Shown piece after piece: positions 12,905-25,493 of a stretch of DNA of 64,000 nt. Position 1 is the stretch's first letter, and each line of letters begins with the position of its first letter. Made by a program: the position numbers and the translations under genes. The notes below the pieces were generated by a model that made no database searches, had not been told where the DNA came from, and saw only the letters and a program-made list of their open reading frames with translations. Source of the stretch: Trichosphaerium sp. ATCC 40318 (lineage: Eukaryota; Discosea; Flabellinia; Trichosidae); the NCBI GenBank assembly GCA_038496445.1, contig JALMLS010000564.1:372001-436000 (forward strand). The letters are read 5' to 3'.

Positions 12905-13236
12905 CTTGTGGCACTTTACGGTGACATAAACAAAATTAGCGTACCAAAACAGTCAAATGCTGTCAAAGTCGTTTGTATGCTTACAAACAGTACTATAACA
13001 TACGCCAATAAAGTTACAAAATGTTCAAAACGCGCATAATGAAGCTGTTGGGATTTTTTTCGCAAAATGTTTGAGGATGTAACCGCCTGCTTTAAAACGT
13101 TATGGCATAAGCGTAATGGTTGTATAATGGCTGTGCCTGTGGTCTGTGTGTACCACAAGTGTTTTTGGTGCACATTCTAGTAACAAAGCAGTCTTGCGAA
13201 CGCATGTAGCAACAGCATTTGGCGGCCAATTGTCAC
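12905..13236. promoter_or_regulatory. divergent intergenic region
   Basis: The 332 bp between the start codons of the Nup188-like gene (minus) and the RasGEF (plus) must hold both promoters. No TATA-like box or strong motif stands out. Short open frames here lack protein character. Confidence 0.4.
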
Positions 13237-16200
13237 ATGTCCTTCTACACACAGAAGAAAAGGCTCAACTTTTCGCGCCTGGAAGGCGATAAACACATAC
13301 TCTACACAAAGGATAATACAATAAAGGCAGTAAGCTTTGAAAAGCTTATTGAGCTACTGACATCACCAAAAGAACACGGTACCGTTAACTAACTACCCTT
13401 TTCGCTTTTGATGGGCTCCCTCTAAACGAGTTTAATAGACCCAAAATTATTATATGATATACTACTTACCTATCGGTCTATTACTACGTCCTTTCTACTC
13501 CTTGATGGACTAGCACAAAGGTATTTACCCAAACCAAGAAAATAAAAAAAAACAACAAAAAAATTTACGCCCACGTGCGCAAAAAACGAACCATAAAAAC
13601 CAAAAGATCTCAAAAAACAATATTTAGATTATTTTGTAACATTTGTTGTTTATTTTTTTTCAACACGGTGCTAGTTTGGTTTTTTTCTTATTTTCTCAAG
13701 GTTTGAGTATGCGTCTGTGGAGATGGCTAAAGGAGAGTCCAAAAAAGCAAAAGTTGTTTGTATAAAGTACGATGGAAGAAATAATTTTTTTTTGCTTCTT
13801 TTTGCTCTATATGGCAGTTAAGACATTCTCATGTATTACATATAGGGTAATGAATGTAATGAAGCATTGGATAAACGAATTTTGGTTCGATTTTTCAAAG
13901 GATAACCCAGAGCTCGCAAACTCATTTCAAGAATGGCTTCAATCTATTCAGTCAACAACAGATCCAGATAAAAAGAAGACGTTAAGAAATTTAGATCAGC
14001 TGTTACAAAAACGAGTACGTAATTGTATTACTCAGCGCTAGCACTAGCTTTCACGGGCGAAAGCATAGCTCCGTACATACTGTGACTTGCATGCGGAGCT
14101 TACGCAAGTTATTTTTTTTATGTTTGTTGTTTGGGGATTTCTTACCCGCTTTCTTTAGATGCTTGGTCATTTCTCCAAGACCCTTACAGAGACTCGCCGT
14201 AAAACGCCTAAGCCCATGTTTCCAAAAAATCCACAAGCCGCCTGGTATGAGTGGAACTCTGAAGAGATTGCTAGACAACTTACGTTGATAGAGTGGAGTT
14301 TTTACAAGTACGGAGTGATTACACTTGATTTTCGTATATTCTTGTTAACTCGCGTTTGTTCTATTTTAGAAAGATACAGCCATGGGAGCTTTTAGATCAA
14401 TCATGGTCTAAGTCTGGTAAAGAACAGAAAAGGTATAATATGTTACTGGAGGAGTATACTTACGCTATTTTTTTTTTTCTCCGGACACCTTTTTTTAAAA
14501 TTTATCGTTGCTAAAGATACTTCTTAGTCCTAACGTTATAGCGTCTATTGAACGCTTTAATCTTGTGAGCGGTTTTGTAAAGAGGACTATATGCACTTGC
14601 GAAGACAAACGTAAACGTATTATGCTAGTTAAAAAATTCATCGATGTAGCAGAGGTAGGCTTTTTTGGGAAATCAAAAGTTAAAATAGGTTTTTTTTAAC
14701 CTTTTGTTTTTTCTCTTCCAGAAATGCAGGTCATGTGGCAACTACAATGGTGTTTTACAAGTACTCTCAGCGATTAAAAGCGGACCTATTTTCCGCCTCA
14801 AGGCTTCCTTTGATGCACGTGATTCATTTTTTTTCAAACAACGGCAATTCTTTTTTTCAAAATCAAAACCTCACGTGGGTTTAAAAATTATCACGTGATT
14901 ATTAAAAAAAAATAAATAACACTTTTTTTTTTAGCTTACAAAGAGTGAGCGTAAAGTTTTGGATAAAATAGATCAATTAGCTCTAACAACGAAAAACTAC
15001 AAAAATCTACGCGACTATCTCAAAAAAGTAGATCCTCCTTGCATTCCCTACCTTGGTATGTACCTCACCGATCTTATTTTCCTTGAAGAAGGCAATCCAA
15101 ACGAAATACAGCCTCCAGAAAACCCGTCTGTGCAGTTGATAAATTTCGACAAGAGGTAAGCTCTTCACTCCGTAATATACGTACTGCTCAAACTTATATG
15201 TCGGCAAAAAACCGACTTTTGTAAAACCTATTCTCTGCGTGACGTGAAAGTATTTTTAGCGGATTATTTTATTTAATGTTGTTTATAGGCGCCGAGTTTC
15301 ACGTACTATTCAGTGTATTAAACAATTCCAACAAATGGGTTATTACTACGAACCAGTAAAGAGTTTACAAGGATTATTGGAAAGAGAAATTAAACGCCCA
15401 CAACTAGACGAGGACACTCAGTATCAGTGGTCATGGTATTTAGAACCACGTGAGGGCAAACCAAGACCACCAAGACCAGGAAGCAACATAAAACTAAGTG
15501 GTGCAGCTAGTAACCCTGGTACGCGTACCGAGAAGTAAAACGATTTACTTCTTCTTTTTTTTTTTTTGGGCTTGATCCTTACTCTAATAATTGTTACTTA
15601 GCCATTAGCGTATCTAAGATGAATGACAGAAGCTTAAGACGTACTCACAGTGACGGATCAATGTCCGAAAGTGTTAAACGTGGAAGCTCGAGAGCAAGTC
15701 CTCAACCTATTCGCAGAAACATATTGAACAACATGCGTGATGGCAGGCGAGGTACTCACCTTCGAAAAAATATCCATGGGTTTGCTTACCTTTGTAGATC
15801 CTTCTCAACCGCCTATCTCAACTAACTCCATGCCACTTATGAGCATCTTGAAAAAAGCTGCTGGGACAAACAAGGCTGCTTCATTGAACAGTAGAGCATC
15901 AAACAATATGACATCCACAATGCCAGTTACTAGCCGTTCAACAAGAAACACAAGAACTTCATCAAGACAAGCACGAAGATTTGAAGGATTAAACGCCAGC
16001 TTGCAAAAATTTGAGGCCAAACAATCGAAGATTGGTAATGGTAGTAGCATGCGTACGCAAAACCATTAGCACGTTAAAATAGGTTGTTTTAGGAACAGTT
16101 ATCTAAACAAAATTTTTGTTTAGGTTTGTCCGCTCCTTCAAATCATAAAGGGTCAATCACTAGAACAAGAAGTCAAGGGAGTTTAATTGATGAGCAAAAA

Positions 16201-16642
16201 GCAGCTCGCAACCGTGGCCATAACCCACATATGCGTAAGAGTGCAAATGTTTTGACTATAAAAGATGGTGAATCGGCTTTTTTTAAGCACTTACTACAGA
16301 AGTTGAACAACAGTACGTCAATAATCTCATTATACCAGTCTTAAAAAACACAACTTTAAATCCAATTTTGTTTGTAAATTACAATTAAATCATGGTGTGC
16401 GCTCAACCCCCTTTCCACAAGTTAAGTTTTATGCTAAACAAACTACTACGAGTTCAATTTTTTTTTTTTGTTAATTTATTTTTGGGTCTCTAAGTCATTT
16501 TGTTTTAGATCGAGAGGGTTTGAGTTGGTCATTAAAAGACCTCAAACAGTTTCAATCGCTTCGTGATAGATCAGTCATTACACAAGCAGACTATTTACGC
16601 TTAGAAGAAATTTTCAGGAGATGGCATAAGCAATCTTGTTGA
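13237..16642 (+). CDS. Ras guanine nucleotide exchange factor
   Basis: This protein activates Ras-type GTPases at the membrane. It starts MSFYTQKKRLNFSRLEGD. The N-terminal REM domain follows (TIKAVSFEKLIELLTS, then DPKLLYDILLTYRSITTSF). A CDC25 catalytic domain begins with EEIARQLTLIEWSFYKKIQP and continues through ERFNLVSGFVKRTI, SGPIFRLK, and a C-terminal catalytic helix region with PPCIPYLGMYLTDLIFLEE. After GYYYEPVKSL there is a long basic Ser/Thr/Arg-rich tail (about 15620-16340), likely disordered. The end is LEEIFRRWHKQSC. At least ten introns are present; one (about 13520-13720) is unusually long at about 200 nt, and another contains the palindrome ATCACGTGAT at 14890. Which Ras it acts on is unknown. 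Confidence 0.88.
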
Positions 16643-17089
16643 CACTTGCATGCAAAAAAAGCCTTTTGCTTATTAAAAACCCCGTTGGATGTAGAGATAA
16701 ACCCATCTCATTTTATTAGTTGTTGTTTCGAAAAAAAAAAGAAGTAGTGACTTACAGTGCACCTTTTTATTTTTAGCTAGACACGTTTTTATTTTACTGT
16801 AACAAAAACAACAGTCAGTGAAAAACAGAGATAATTTGAACAGAAAATGTAGGAGCCTAGCTCCACTATTTATCTATGGTTTTTTTTATCTATGGGAGGC
16901 CACTCTGGAGGGAGTTAAGTGTATTAAAAATGGTTACTTGTGATCACGTGTTTCCTTTTGTTCTGATTTACAAAAACGGTTGTCAATGTGACATAAGTGA
17001 TATTTAACGCGTTGTGACTGCGTACTATTAAAAAGAGCCTTGTTCTACGATACTTATTTTGGTCAATAACAGTTTAGACCCAAACAACA
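16643..17089. other. intergenic, no gene seen
   Basis: A/T-rich spacer between the RasGEF stop and the first F-box/MORN-variant gene. It contains TGATCACGTG near 16941. I see no RNA gene or extra exon. Confidence 0.5.
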
Positions 17090-18072
17090 ATGTCAAAGAA
17101 GCCCAAGGTACCACGTGTTGTAGAAGTAAAGCAAGCCGCTAAATAGAAACCACATAGATAATTTCAGGCACATTCTGTGATCGCTTTTCGCACCTTCCAG
17201 TAGAGCTACAGCTCGATATTATTGAGTTAGACAAGGAATACGAGCTACATAAAAAGTGGCCACTTATCTCAAAACAAGCAGCATTAGCAACAAGATTCGA
17301 TATTGAATTTAAAAAGCATGGTATTTGGGTACAAAGACAAGCAATTTGTAAAGGATACCATTCATCTTCTTTTCACTATCACCCCGCTTGTCAAAAGCAA
17401 TGGAAACATGGTATACTTCATGGAGAGTATAAGAAGTGGTACAGCAACGGTCAACTAATGAATCACTGGCATTATGTCAATGGTAAACTTGAAGGAGAGT
17501 ACAAAAGGTGGTATGCAACTGGTCAAACACTTGAGCAATGTCATTGGTTTCATGGCAAGCTAAACGGAGCGTATAAGAAGTGGTACGCACATGGACTATT
17601 ACAAGAGACTTGTGGTTATATAAATGATAAGAAAGAAGGCGACAATATCTTTTGGTATAAAAATGGTAATTTAAAAGCTAAACAACGTTATGTGAACAAC
17701 ACACTCGAAGGAGAGTGCAAAAAGTGGCATAGAAATGGTAATTTGTGTGAGTATTTTCATTATGTCAATGGTTTACAAGAAGGAGAGTACAAGTCTTGGC
17801 ATGATAATACCCTAAGGTGTGAACAATGCAGTTATGTGCATGGAAATGTATATGGAGAGTATAAGAAGTGGAGCTGGGATGGTGAATTGATCGAGCATGA
17901 ATATATTGATGGAGACATAGAAAAAGATAAACTCTGTCTTTTTCATTTGCCAACAAAATCTTCTTTGTCAATAACTGTAGTGAGACATAGTAATATATAC
18001 CAAAACCTTCAAAAAAAATCTGGTTCATACATACGGGTGTTGTACTTAGTTTTGAATGAAGAGATAACGTGA
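17090..18072 (+). CDS. F-box-like protein with MORN-variant repeats (copy 1)
   Basis: A tiny first exon MSKKPK (17090-17107) is followed by a 50-nt intron (17108-17157, GTACCA donor) and one long exon; the joined product is about 310 residues. An F-box-like start (HLPVELQLDIIEL) leads into LISKQAALATRFDIEFKKHG. About nine repeats of roughly 23-25 residues follow, with consensus G.Y..W...G.L...C.Y..G...GEYKKW. These belong to the MORN-variant (YwqK-like) repeat class, known from bacteria, amoebae and giant DNA viruses; the same F-box-like leader plus repeats is common in Marseillevirus-type viruses. The last about 50 residues leave the repeat pattern. An SCF-type adaptor role is inference. A close paralogue lies at 62549-63283. 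Confidence 0.8.
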
Positions 18073-18217
18073 CCAGTAAAAGTGTAAATTTTTTTGGAGG
18101 TGCAAGTGAGTATCTAGGACTGTTGGTTCAGGGTATGCTACATAGATAGTACACGCTCCATTTGAAATTGGTGCAAAAAGTGAAGACTGTAACGGTTTAT
18201 TCTTGATTTTAATGGTT

Positions 18218-20547
18218 TTACATAAAATCATACTCAGAGTTACCAACCAAAGGGAATGTCCCGTAAGCTTCAGGCTTGCAATTAGGTGTCCATGGTTTGA
18301 ATGGAACTGGTGGGAAAGGCTCGCCTGGAAGGAAAATGAGCAAGAAAAAGGCGGAAAGAAATAAGAAATCAAAGCAAAATGAATAATTATGTGTACATTT
18401 CTTGTTTCCATCAAAAATTCCTTTTGGCCCGTAAACGTTATAACAAGGGTCACTTTTTGAGTTACAATTGTGAGCTGTTACTAGAGCATTTATTTGACTA
18501 ATAATAGTTTTATACTCTGGTGTCTACATAAACTATTAGTATCTTGTATTATATCAACTTTTTTTTTTTAATGGATGATAAAACGAAAATAATTACGAAA
18601 CGTGCCGTTGATGGTAATGGATTTGCTTCATTAGGATCTTTACTCAAATCAAATAATAAAGGTGGATCATGTTTGACTTCTCTTGTATCTCCACAAAGGG
18701 CTGCAGGACTTTTACCTAAACACAAAAAGTATTAAACCTTGTTTATGATAAGAACAAATACCCCATCCAGAAGTGTAGAAATGAGCCTTATATTTTCCTA
18801 AACGAACTGCGTTCATTTCAGCTACACAAGGCGTTAATACTATTATATCAAACCTAGTCACTGATACTCGTGCCTTTTAATCCGTAATAAAAGAAGTGAT
18901 CTCTTGATCCATTATTCTTGTTGGTTAGAATATCGCTCATATCTACGCCATCAATAGGCCTATCTGTAGGTGCATCTACACCAGCTATTTTAAGAATTGT
19001 TGGGAAAATATCCATGTTAGTAACAATATCATCTACAACTCTTCCAGGCTCAATTACGCCCTTCCACCTAGCTGAAACGCATGTCAACATAAACTACGAC
19101 AAAATACACATACCCAGTCCGGGTACACGTTGTCCACCTTCCCATGTGGTACCCTAAGTAAACGTGAGAAATGACAGTTGAAAGAATTATCAACATACTT
19201 TACCACAACGCAATTCACCTGCTGAGCCACCAAACTTAAATCTAATGAGAGAAGGACCATTATCTGATGTTAAGAAAACCTGATATAGTATAAACAACTT
19301 AGTTGAGAGAGTTTTATGTACCAGAGTGTCATCACTTAATCCAGATGAATCGAGGTAATCCATGATTTGTCCAATCACGTGATCTAGTTCAAGCATAGAA
19401 TTGCCGTACGCACCTGAATTTGTTAGTTACGTTAAAGTTTTGCCTTTTTCTTATCTAGTACCTCTTTTTGTAGCGTTTACATACTGAGGTGAGTTGAATT
19501 GAGGGTGATGAGAATGTTGGAAGCAATAGTACAAAAAGAAGGGATCATCCTAAGCCAGCGTTAACTAGTGCACTATAAGAATGACCTATTTACCTTGTTT
19601 TCTTCTAGAAACGAAAGGCCTTGAGATTTGTATGTTTGAGCCAAGTCAGGCAGATATGCCGGTTGTTGGACGATTTGTGTGTTGTGGAAAATAGGACAAG
19701 GTGGGTCAGCTGAAGAAAGAGTTAAGGCAAACAACGAATAACAAAATACAAACGTACAAGGTCTACAGTTACAATCCTCGGTAAGTGTTAAATTGCAAGG
19801 ACATGGACAGTAGTCATGCGACCATGGAATACCTTAAAATCACTAATTAGTACAAGCAAGGTAAAGTCATAACGGACCGTAATAAGAGTCGAAACCGTGA
19901 CTGGTAGGCAAGTATTCAGGCGTATCACCAAGGTGCCACTTTACAAAAAGTAAAAATAAATTTCTTGACATGTGACGTGCCTTTCCAACCATTCCAGTTT
20001 TATAACCTGCTTCCTTGAGAAGTTTTGCGATTGTTACTTCTCCTACTGGTAAACCATAGATAGAAGCTGGGGAGAATACAGAAGGAAATACACCGGTTCT
20101 GATCGGATAGCGCCCTGTGAGTATTGCTGCCCTGTTTAGAAAATATTGTCAGTTGATAATGTGGACAAGTTATAATTTAAGTACCTAGACGGACTACAAA
20201 CTGGATGCGCGGCGTAGAAATTAGTGAACATAATTCCCTTTCATCCAAGTCAAAAAAAACGTATCGAAAAAAAAATTATGTACTTCTGAAGCTAGTTTAT
20301 CAATATTAGGTGTCTCTGGTACAGGGCATTGATATTCCGCTTGGCAGGGCTGCTTGTAAGCAGATACATCACCTAACGCAGTTAAGAAATACTTTAACGG
20401 CCACAGACGACAAAAGCTAAAGCTGTATTCGGTACCATAACCAGTGTCGTCTAAAAAGAAGATTATAAAATTTGGCTTCTGGCTCGCTTTCGAGGTGCTC
20501 AAGAAACAAATAATTAGCGATATTGCTAACACTTGAGCTGCTTTCAT
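18218..20547 (-). CDS. secreted arylsulfatase-type sulfatase
   Basis: Predicted to hydrolyse sulfate esters in a lysosome-like compartment or outside the cell. It starts MKAAQVLAISLIICFLSTSK, a signal peptide. The mature domain begins PNFIIFFLDDTGYGDVS, with the metal-binding Asp pair DD. The active-site signature CSPSR lies in YAAHPVCSPSR, just before an intron near 20180, followed by AAILTGRYPIRTG; its Cys is the one converted to formylglycine in this family. Further family motifs are GYKTGMVGKARH near 20000, HGFDSYYG near 19890, and a C-terminal DPPLLFDLSKDPNE. Multiple introns are present; the end is VGNSEYDFM with TAA 18218-18220. Arylsulfatase A and GALNS types are closest by motif; the substrate cannot be told. 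Confidence 0.9.
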
Positions 20548-20688
20548 CGTGACGTGGGATATTAAATGGTAGAAGTGTCACAGAAAACTAGAAAATTTGA
20601 TTTTAATCTTACAAGGACCATGTACAATTTTTTTCCCTACAGTACACGTTTTTTCAGTATTCACCACGTGATATTCGCCTACTACGTC

Positions 20689-22079
20689 TCAAGAATTTAC
20701 CGCTGAATTTTCCAGAGAATGTTTCGTCATGCAGTACCGCGGATCAACCGGCTTCAAGTCAGGGTATCCTACAACAAAACAATCAGACCAAGAAAAAAAA
20801 AGTACTAAGTTGTGAACGCACCAAGTAGTGAGAGCCCAGTTATTCCAAAGCATGTATGATATACATCGCGCCAATTGCCTGGCCTATCTGCTATGCCTCC
20901 TGTCTCATCATCCTTTAACGAATAAATAAGATACGCAACAAAGCAATAAAAAGAAAAGTAATCGTTACATTCAACGTACTTGACAAGACAAGATCCAGTT
21001 CGACAAAGCTGTTTTGTCAATCCATTCTAAGCGGTCAATCATACCAAGTGAAGATACAACCCACCAGGAATAACACACCTAGAATTAATAATAAGATAAA
21101 CACAAACACGTGGTTCCAATCTTACATCTGGTAATTTTTCAGGACGACCGTTAAGTCCACCTTCTTTGAGTTGCCTCTCAGATAGCCACCATCCCAATCT
21201 ATCAATATTTATGCGACCAAGAGCGTTTAGAATAGATAATACTCCAACGCAGCAAAAGGCTTTGCAACGTTAGCTCGAAGAAGGAGAAAAACGTTTAACG
21301 GAATTAACAAAAACGTACTTTGACCAGCGTGAGATTCCGCGCCAGGTACACATCCAAAGGCTTCATCGAAGTTCTTACAGGCTAGAATAAACTCTACAGC
21401 CTTTTTTTCATCAATAACGGAGAGTTTTCCGAGGAGTGACAGGCAAGCAACAGCACAAAAAGAAAACCTTTCTAAAATTAAATAGAGTTCGTAATCAGTT
21501 CCTTACCTTGAGTCTATCTCTCCCCATTCGTCTCCACTAAATGAACCATCGTCATGCTGAAGAGTTTTAACCCTTGAGAGAGTCAAGGAAAGAAGAATTT
21601 AATTAAAGTGTCAAAGTTTTGTTTAGAAAGGATATAAGAAGCTACTTTATCACCATCCACCTTATCCATTGCGTTCAACATTACTAATACTTGAATAGCG
21701 CTGAGCGTATATAATAAATGACTATCATGGCCTTTGTTTCCTCCAAAACCACCTGTTTTGAACATTATTACGCGTAAAGTACTTTTTGAAGCGTACCATC
21801 AGCGTTTTGGCAATTTAAAGTTTCAGTTATTGTTTTCTCCCTCTTTGACTCTGAAAGTTTGCCCAGAGTATCAAGGGCTGTCAAACCCCAGTAAACACCG
21901 CTAACACGCAGATGTTCTGTAGCCCAAAATTCAAATGATTCTCTGTTCTACTCTATTTGTTACTAAAACGCGTGGTGGTAAATGTGTACCTCTACTTCCA
22001 ACGAATGTACATAGACACGATGTTTTTCGGCCAATAACTTTGTTTTATCGCCTTTATCGGTAGTAGCAGCCTCAGCCAT
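20689..22079 (-). CDS. RABGGTB: Rab geranylgeranyltransferase beta subunit
   Basis: Catalytic beta subunit of GGTase II, which prenylates C-terminal Cys pairs of Rab proteins in the cytosol. It starts [16 protein letters not shown] at 22079. Prenyltransferase alpha-alpha repeats are visible: [35 protein letters not shown] (family-typical), [12 protein letters not shown] followed by [28 protein letters not shown], and [19 protein letters not shown]. The zinc ligands expected in the last two blocks (Asp, Cys and His) are present. The end [19 protein letters not shown] resembles the family DPxYCMP terminus. The Rab gene at 32042-33220, with a C-terminal CKC, would be a natural substrate. Confidence 0.93.
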
Positions 22080-22146
22080 ATGAGTGTAAGTTGGTTTATC
22101 TGAAAAGTAGCACTTCTGATTTTGCTTGTGGCTTAACCAATTAAAA
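22080..22146. promoter_or_regulatory. 67-bp divergent promoter
   Basis: Only 67 bp separate the start codon of RABGGTB (minus) from that of the TLC-domain gene (plus), so both 5' UTRs and promoters must overlap here or reach into the neighbouring coding exons. Confidence 0.5.
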
Positions 22147-23305
22147 ATGGGCTCAGTTGTCTCAGCACTCGTCCCTACGTCGTTTTTTAACGACCCAGAA
22201 CATAAAAGACAACTAGAAGAGACCATCAACATCAGTACTGCATCATTTGTTGTTTGTCGCTCAATCAAATTCTTATACGAGACTGTTATTACGCGGTGCG
22301 TGATGAAATAACGCAAAAGCGATTGAAATTGACTCCATCAAAGGCAAGAATGGTTTACAAAACTAGATGGACGCAAGCAACGGCGTATTAGCTTATATTT
22401 TGTCGGATTGATACATTCATTCCTAACTGGATCATGGGCACTAACTACGGTTGCAAAGAACCTGTACAAAGGACGCATGGCAGTAGAAACACCCTACGAC
22501 CAAAGAATATTGAGGTACATTTTCGTTTTCCCAAACCATTATCCCGAAACTCTATTTCCGACGCAAATACCTCCAACAATACCTCTGTATACTCCTAATT
22601 AACAAATTGAACACTTTGGTAATTCTAACGACTTCACACAGCGCAACGCTTGGGTTTTTCGCACATGGCATATGGTCAATGAGAGGGAGGCCTTTAGAGT
22701 TCCCAGATGAACTATTCCACCATGTATTAAGTGTAGCAATGCTTCCTGTATGTATTTTCACAGGAGCAGCAACTGGATTTGTACCAGGTGTTTATCTAAC
22801 AGGTAATTGTTATTTTTTAGTCGGAGATTTTAAAAAAAATCGCTTTTCTTTGGTATCTTCCTCATCACTTACCCCGATTACCATTTTTCATTATCTTATG
22901 GTATTTTAGAACTTTCTAATGTATTCTTAAACATGACTTGGCTGTCACGTTATGGGCCTTCATTTTGGTCAGGTAAAGTTTTTTTTTTCTTTGATCTTTC
23001 AGCATGTTTTTTGTGTTATTTTATTTATTGTTATCTTAGATACCAAACTTTGGATTCTTCTGGGTAGTTACTTTATTGGATTATTTTTCGTCCTTCGTGT
23101 AGTTTGGATGGCATTTTTGTTGTTCTACATTGCAACAAAAAGACCAAAACAATTTAAAAAATTTGGTAATGGTTTGAAATTGGGTATGGGATTGTTGTGG
23201 TTATTACAAGTTTATTGGTTCGGAAAAATGACTGGACATGTAGCTGTGATTTCAGGATTCTTTGTAAAAGCTTCTTTACCAATGTATAACAAACTCATAG
23301 CGTAA
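22147..23305 (+). CDS. TLC-domain membrane protein, TLCD4-like
   Basis: A multipass membrane protein of the TRAM-LAG1-CLN8 family, members of which act in lipid metabolism or sensing. It starts MGSVVSALVPTSFFND. A 50-nt intron with a GTGCGT donor joins ITR to QEWFTKLDGRKQRRISLYF. Membrane segments follow: LYFVGLIHSFLTGSWALTT, SATLGFFAHGIWSM, a helix after FHHVLSVAMLPVCIF, LWILLGSYFIGLFFVLRVVW, and LGMGLLWLLQVYWFG. The conserved TLC histidines appear in ELFHHVLS, and ELSNVFLNMTW fits the second family motif. A ceramide synthase is less likely: the Lag1 double-His pattern within HHxxT is not seen. Ligand unknown. Confidence 0.75.
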
Positions 23306-23680
23306 ATAAATTAGTTGACACTTTTGTACAAAAATTCTAGCACATGCCCAAGTTGTTACCTGAATTTAATAAGAAGTCGTCGTGTCTTTGCAAACCGATA
23401 GCTCAAACACTCACCTTATATACCTTATACGTAAGCTTTGTATGTGCTTAAAACACAAAGCGCCAACTGTCAAAACACGTCCAGTTATCTCTACTTGTTT
23501 TTTTGAAAAACTGTTGCAATCTAGTATGTGTTCAATTTCACTGTTCCATAATCACAAGCTCAATTTTTCATTATCTTAACACTGTACGTGTTGTACGTGC
23601 TCGAAAATACTATACAAGTACAGGAAGTATTCAATGAAACTCTTCTTTTTGAGAATTCACAAAAAGCCCCTCACACCACA
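23306..23680. other. intergenic, no gene seen
   Basis: Spacer between the TLC gene and the F-box gene. In-frame codons upstream of ATG 23681 extend to 23588, so the F-box gene could start earlier; otherwise nothing is visible. Confidence 0.4.
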
Positions 23681-25422
23681 ATGAACACATTACCGGACGA
23701 AGTTCTACTACATATTCTATCTTATAGCACCTACAATGCATATTCAACATTGTCCGTGGTTGCCCAGGTACCTTAAAATTTTTTTAAACGAATTGTTGTT
23801 TTTAATGTCAATAACGTTGAGTCTGCGCTTAGTTCCTACGTACTGAGTGGTTTTATGCTCATTGTTCGTAGATTAGCAAGTTTTACTACAACTTGGCTCA
23901 GGACGATTTCTTATGGCGTCCACTACTTGCATCTCTAGAAATTCAAGCGAATATGCTAATTCTGACAACTGTGAGCGTTATTATCCGTCAAAACGATGAC
24001 TTTCATTCTAACTTACTGTGACAGGACGGAAGGGAGTCTAGAGCAGCTATAGAGCAATGTAAACAATTACACGCACTCACCAAAAAAAAATCGTTTTATT
24101 CCGAAAGGATACGTATATACATTATTGGAGAGCATACACTACGTGAGGTACATAACAACAAACGTAAAACTACCGCATACCCGAACACTTGAAATCCACT
24201 TATCTCCCAAAAAGTTTTTTTTGGTTAACGAAAGGTCACCTTTTTTGACCTTTTCAACAGAGCCTGTATCATTCTTTGTACCATTTTGCGGAAAGTCATG
24301 GCGCTTTGGTGGTAAATAAGAATAAAAAGTCATTAGGCACGTGCACTAACAACACTTTTTACTACGCCTTTAAAAGTTTAGCAAACACAAAACAGAACTA
24401 GATCACGTGCTCCCAAACGTTATTTATACTTTGTCTCACGCCTTTTTTTTACAGCTGGACCTATACCTGGTTTTGCACTACACGTAGTTTATAATAAAGT
24501 ACAATATAAGGTTCAACCTTTCACAGTAAGATGTTCCAACACACTTGCAATTGGTATGCTTTCACTTTATTATTTTTATATCTTTTTGATGTCTATGTTT
24601 GTAGAGAACAGAGACGTTCTTCCAAAGTTCATAGATGGACCGTGTATTATAGTGTATGCTGATAATAAGTCCTACAGACTAGAAGAGCTATGGTCTACGA
24701 TGCCAAACGTGCGTACCTTGTTATCATTCACTAAACGCTTATGAAACTACTCGTAGAGCCGAGCATCTATTTTAGAGAGCAGATGTAGATTAGGTGGCTC
24801 AGTTTTGACTAAAATAGAAGGTATAGAAGATCACGAAAATGACGAACCTGTTGCTTCTGATGATGAAGAAGAGGACGTAAAAGAAAGAGAGCTGAGTATC
24901 AAACCTATTCCTAACGAACTTCAAACTGGATGGCAAAATGTTAAAGGACATGATACAAACCGTAAGGCCTCTCGCCAAGAATCTTCAGTTGTCGTACCTC
25001 TTCTACAAAATGTGTAAGCCTTAATGCAACAAAATATAGAACATTGTGAGTGACTTCTTTAAAGGGACGATCCAGATTATGACCCTGTGGTGGATGATAT
25101 TGAACAGCCTTCCCTTGATGACCCTACACGTGTTGATTTATTCCTTAAATCATTGAAAAGCAATACACATCTAAGAGGAAACCCGTTTATTCCCAAAGAT
25201 AAAGAGTTAGAGCTTATTGAAAAAGATGCCAATTCAGATTCCGAATCAGAATCTGATGATGTCGAAGTAATAGAATACCCGTCTTGGCATGAGGAGTATA
25301 TGACAGAGTTGTTGTGTCATGTACTTAAAGCGAAACAAGCTGCAGTCATTGGCAATTCTGCAACGAAGCAGAATAGACTCATAGCAAGGCAAACGAGCAC
25401 GTGCGTACTTATTGACTCTTAA
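23681..25422 (+). CDS. F-box protein with acidic C-terminal region
   Basis: It starts MNTLPDEVLLHILSYSTYNA, a clear F-box, continuing after an intron with ISKFYYNLAQDDFLWRPLLAS. The middle has a compact domain (PGFALHVVYNKVQYKVQPF, then FIDGPCIIVYADNKSYRLEE) that I do not recognise securely; its strand pattern slightly recalls the AAGAB/p34 GTPase-like fold. The last two exons are strongly acidic (DDEEEDVKEREL, DSESESDDVEVIEYP) and then helical. Several introns lie in 23770-25080. F-box proteins recruit targets to SCF ubiquitin ligases, so a substrate-adaptor role is likely by family. Exon borders between 24060 and 24800 are approximate. Confidence 0.6.
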
Positions 25423-25493
25423 GCGCTCAAACAATCTCATCTATGAGAGTTTCTTCATATATCTAGTTCACTAAATCTGTACTGAAGTTTGAC

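Noticed and set aside
22126-22146. Upstream in-frame start for the TLC gene
   Set aside because: The extension would run toward the RABGGTB start and adds no conserved sequence; ATG 22147 is the natural start.
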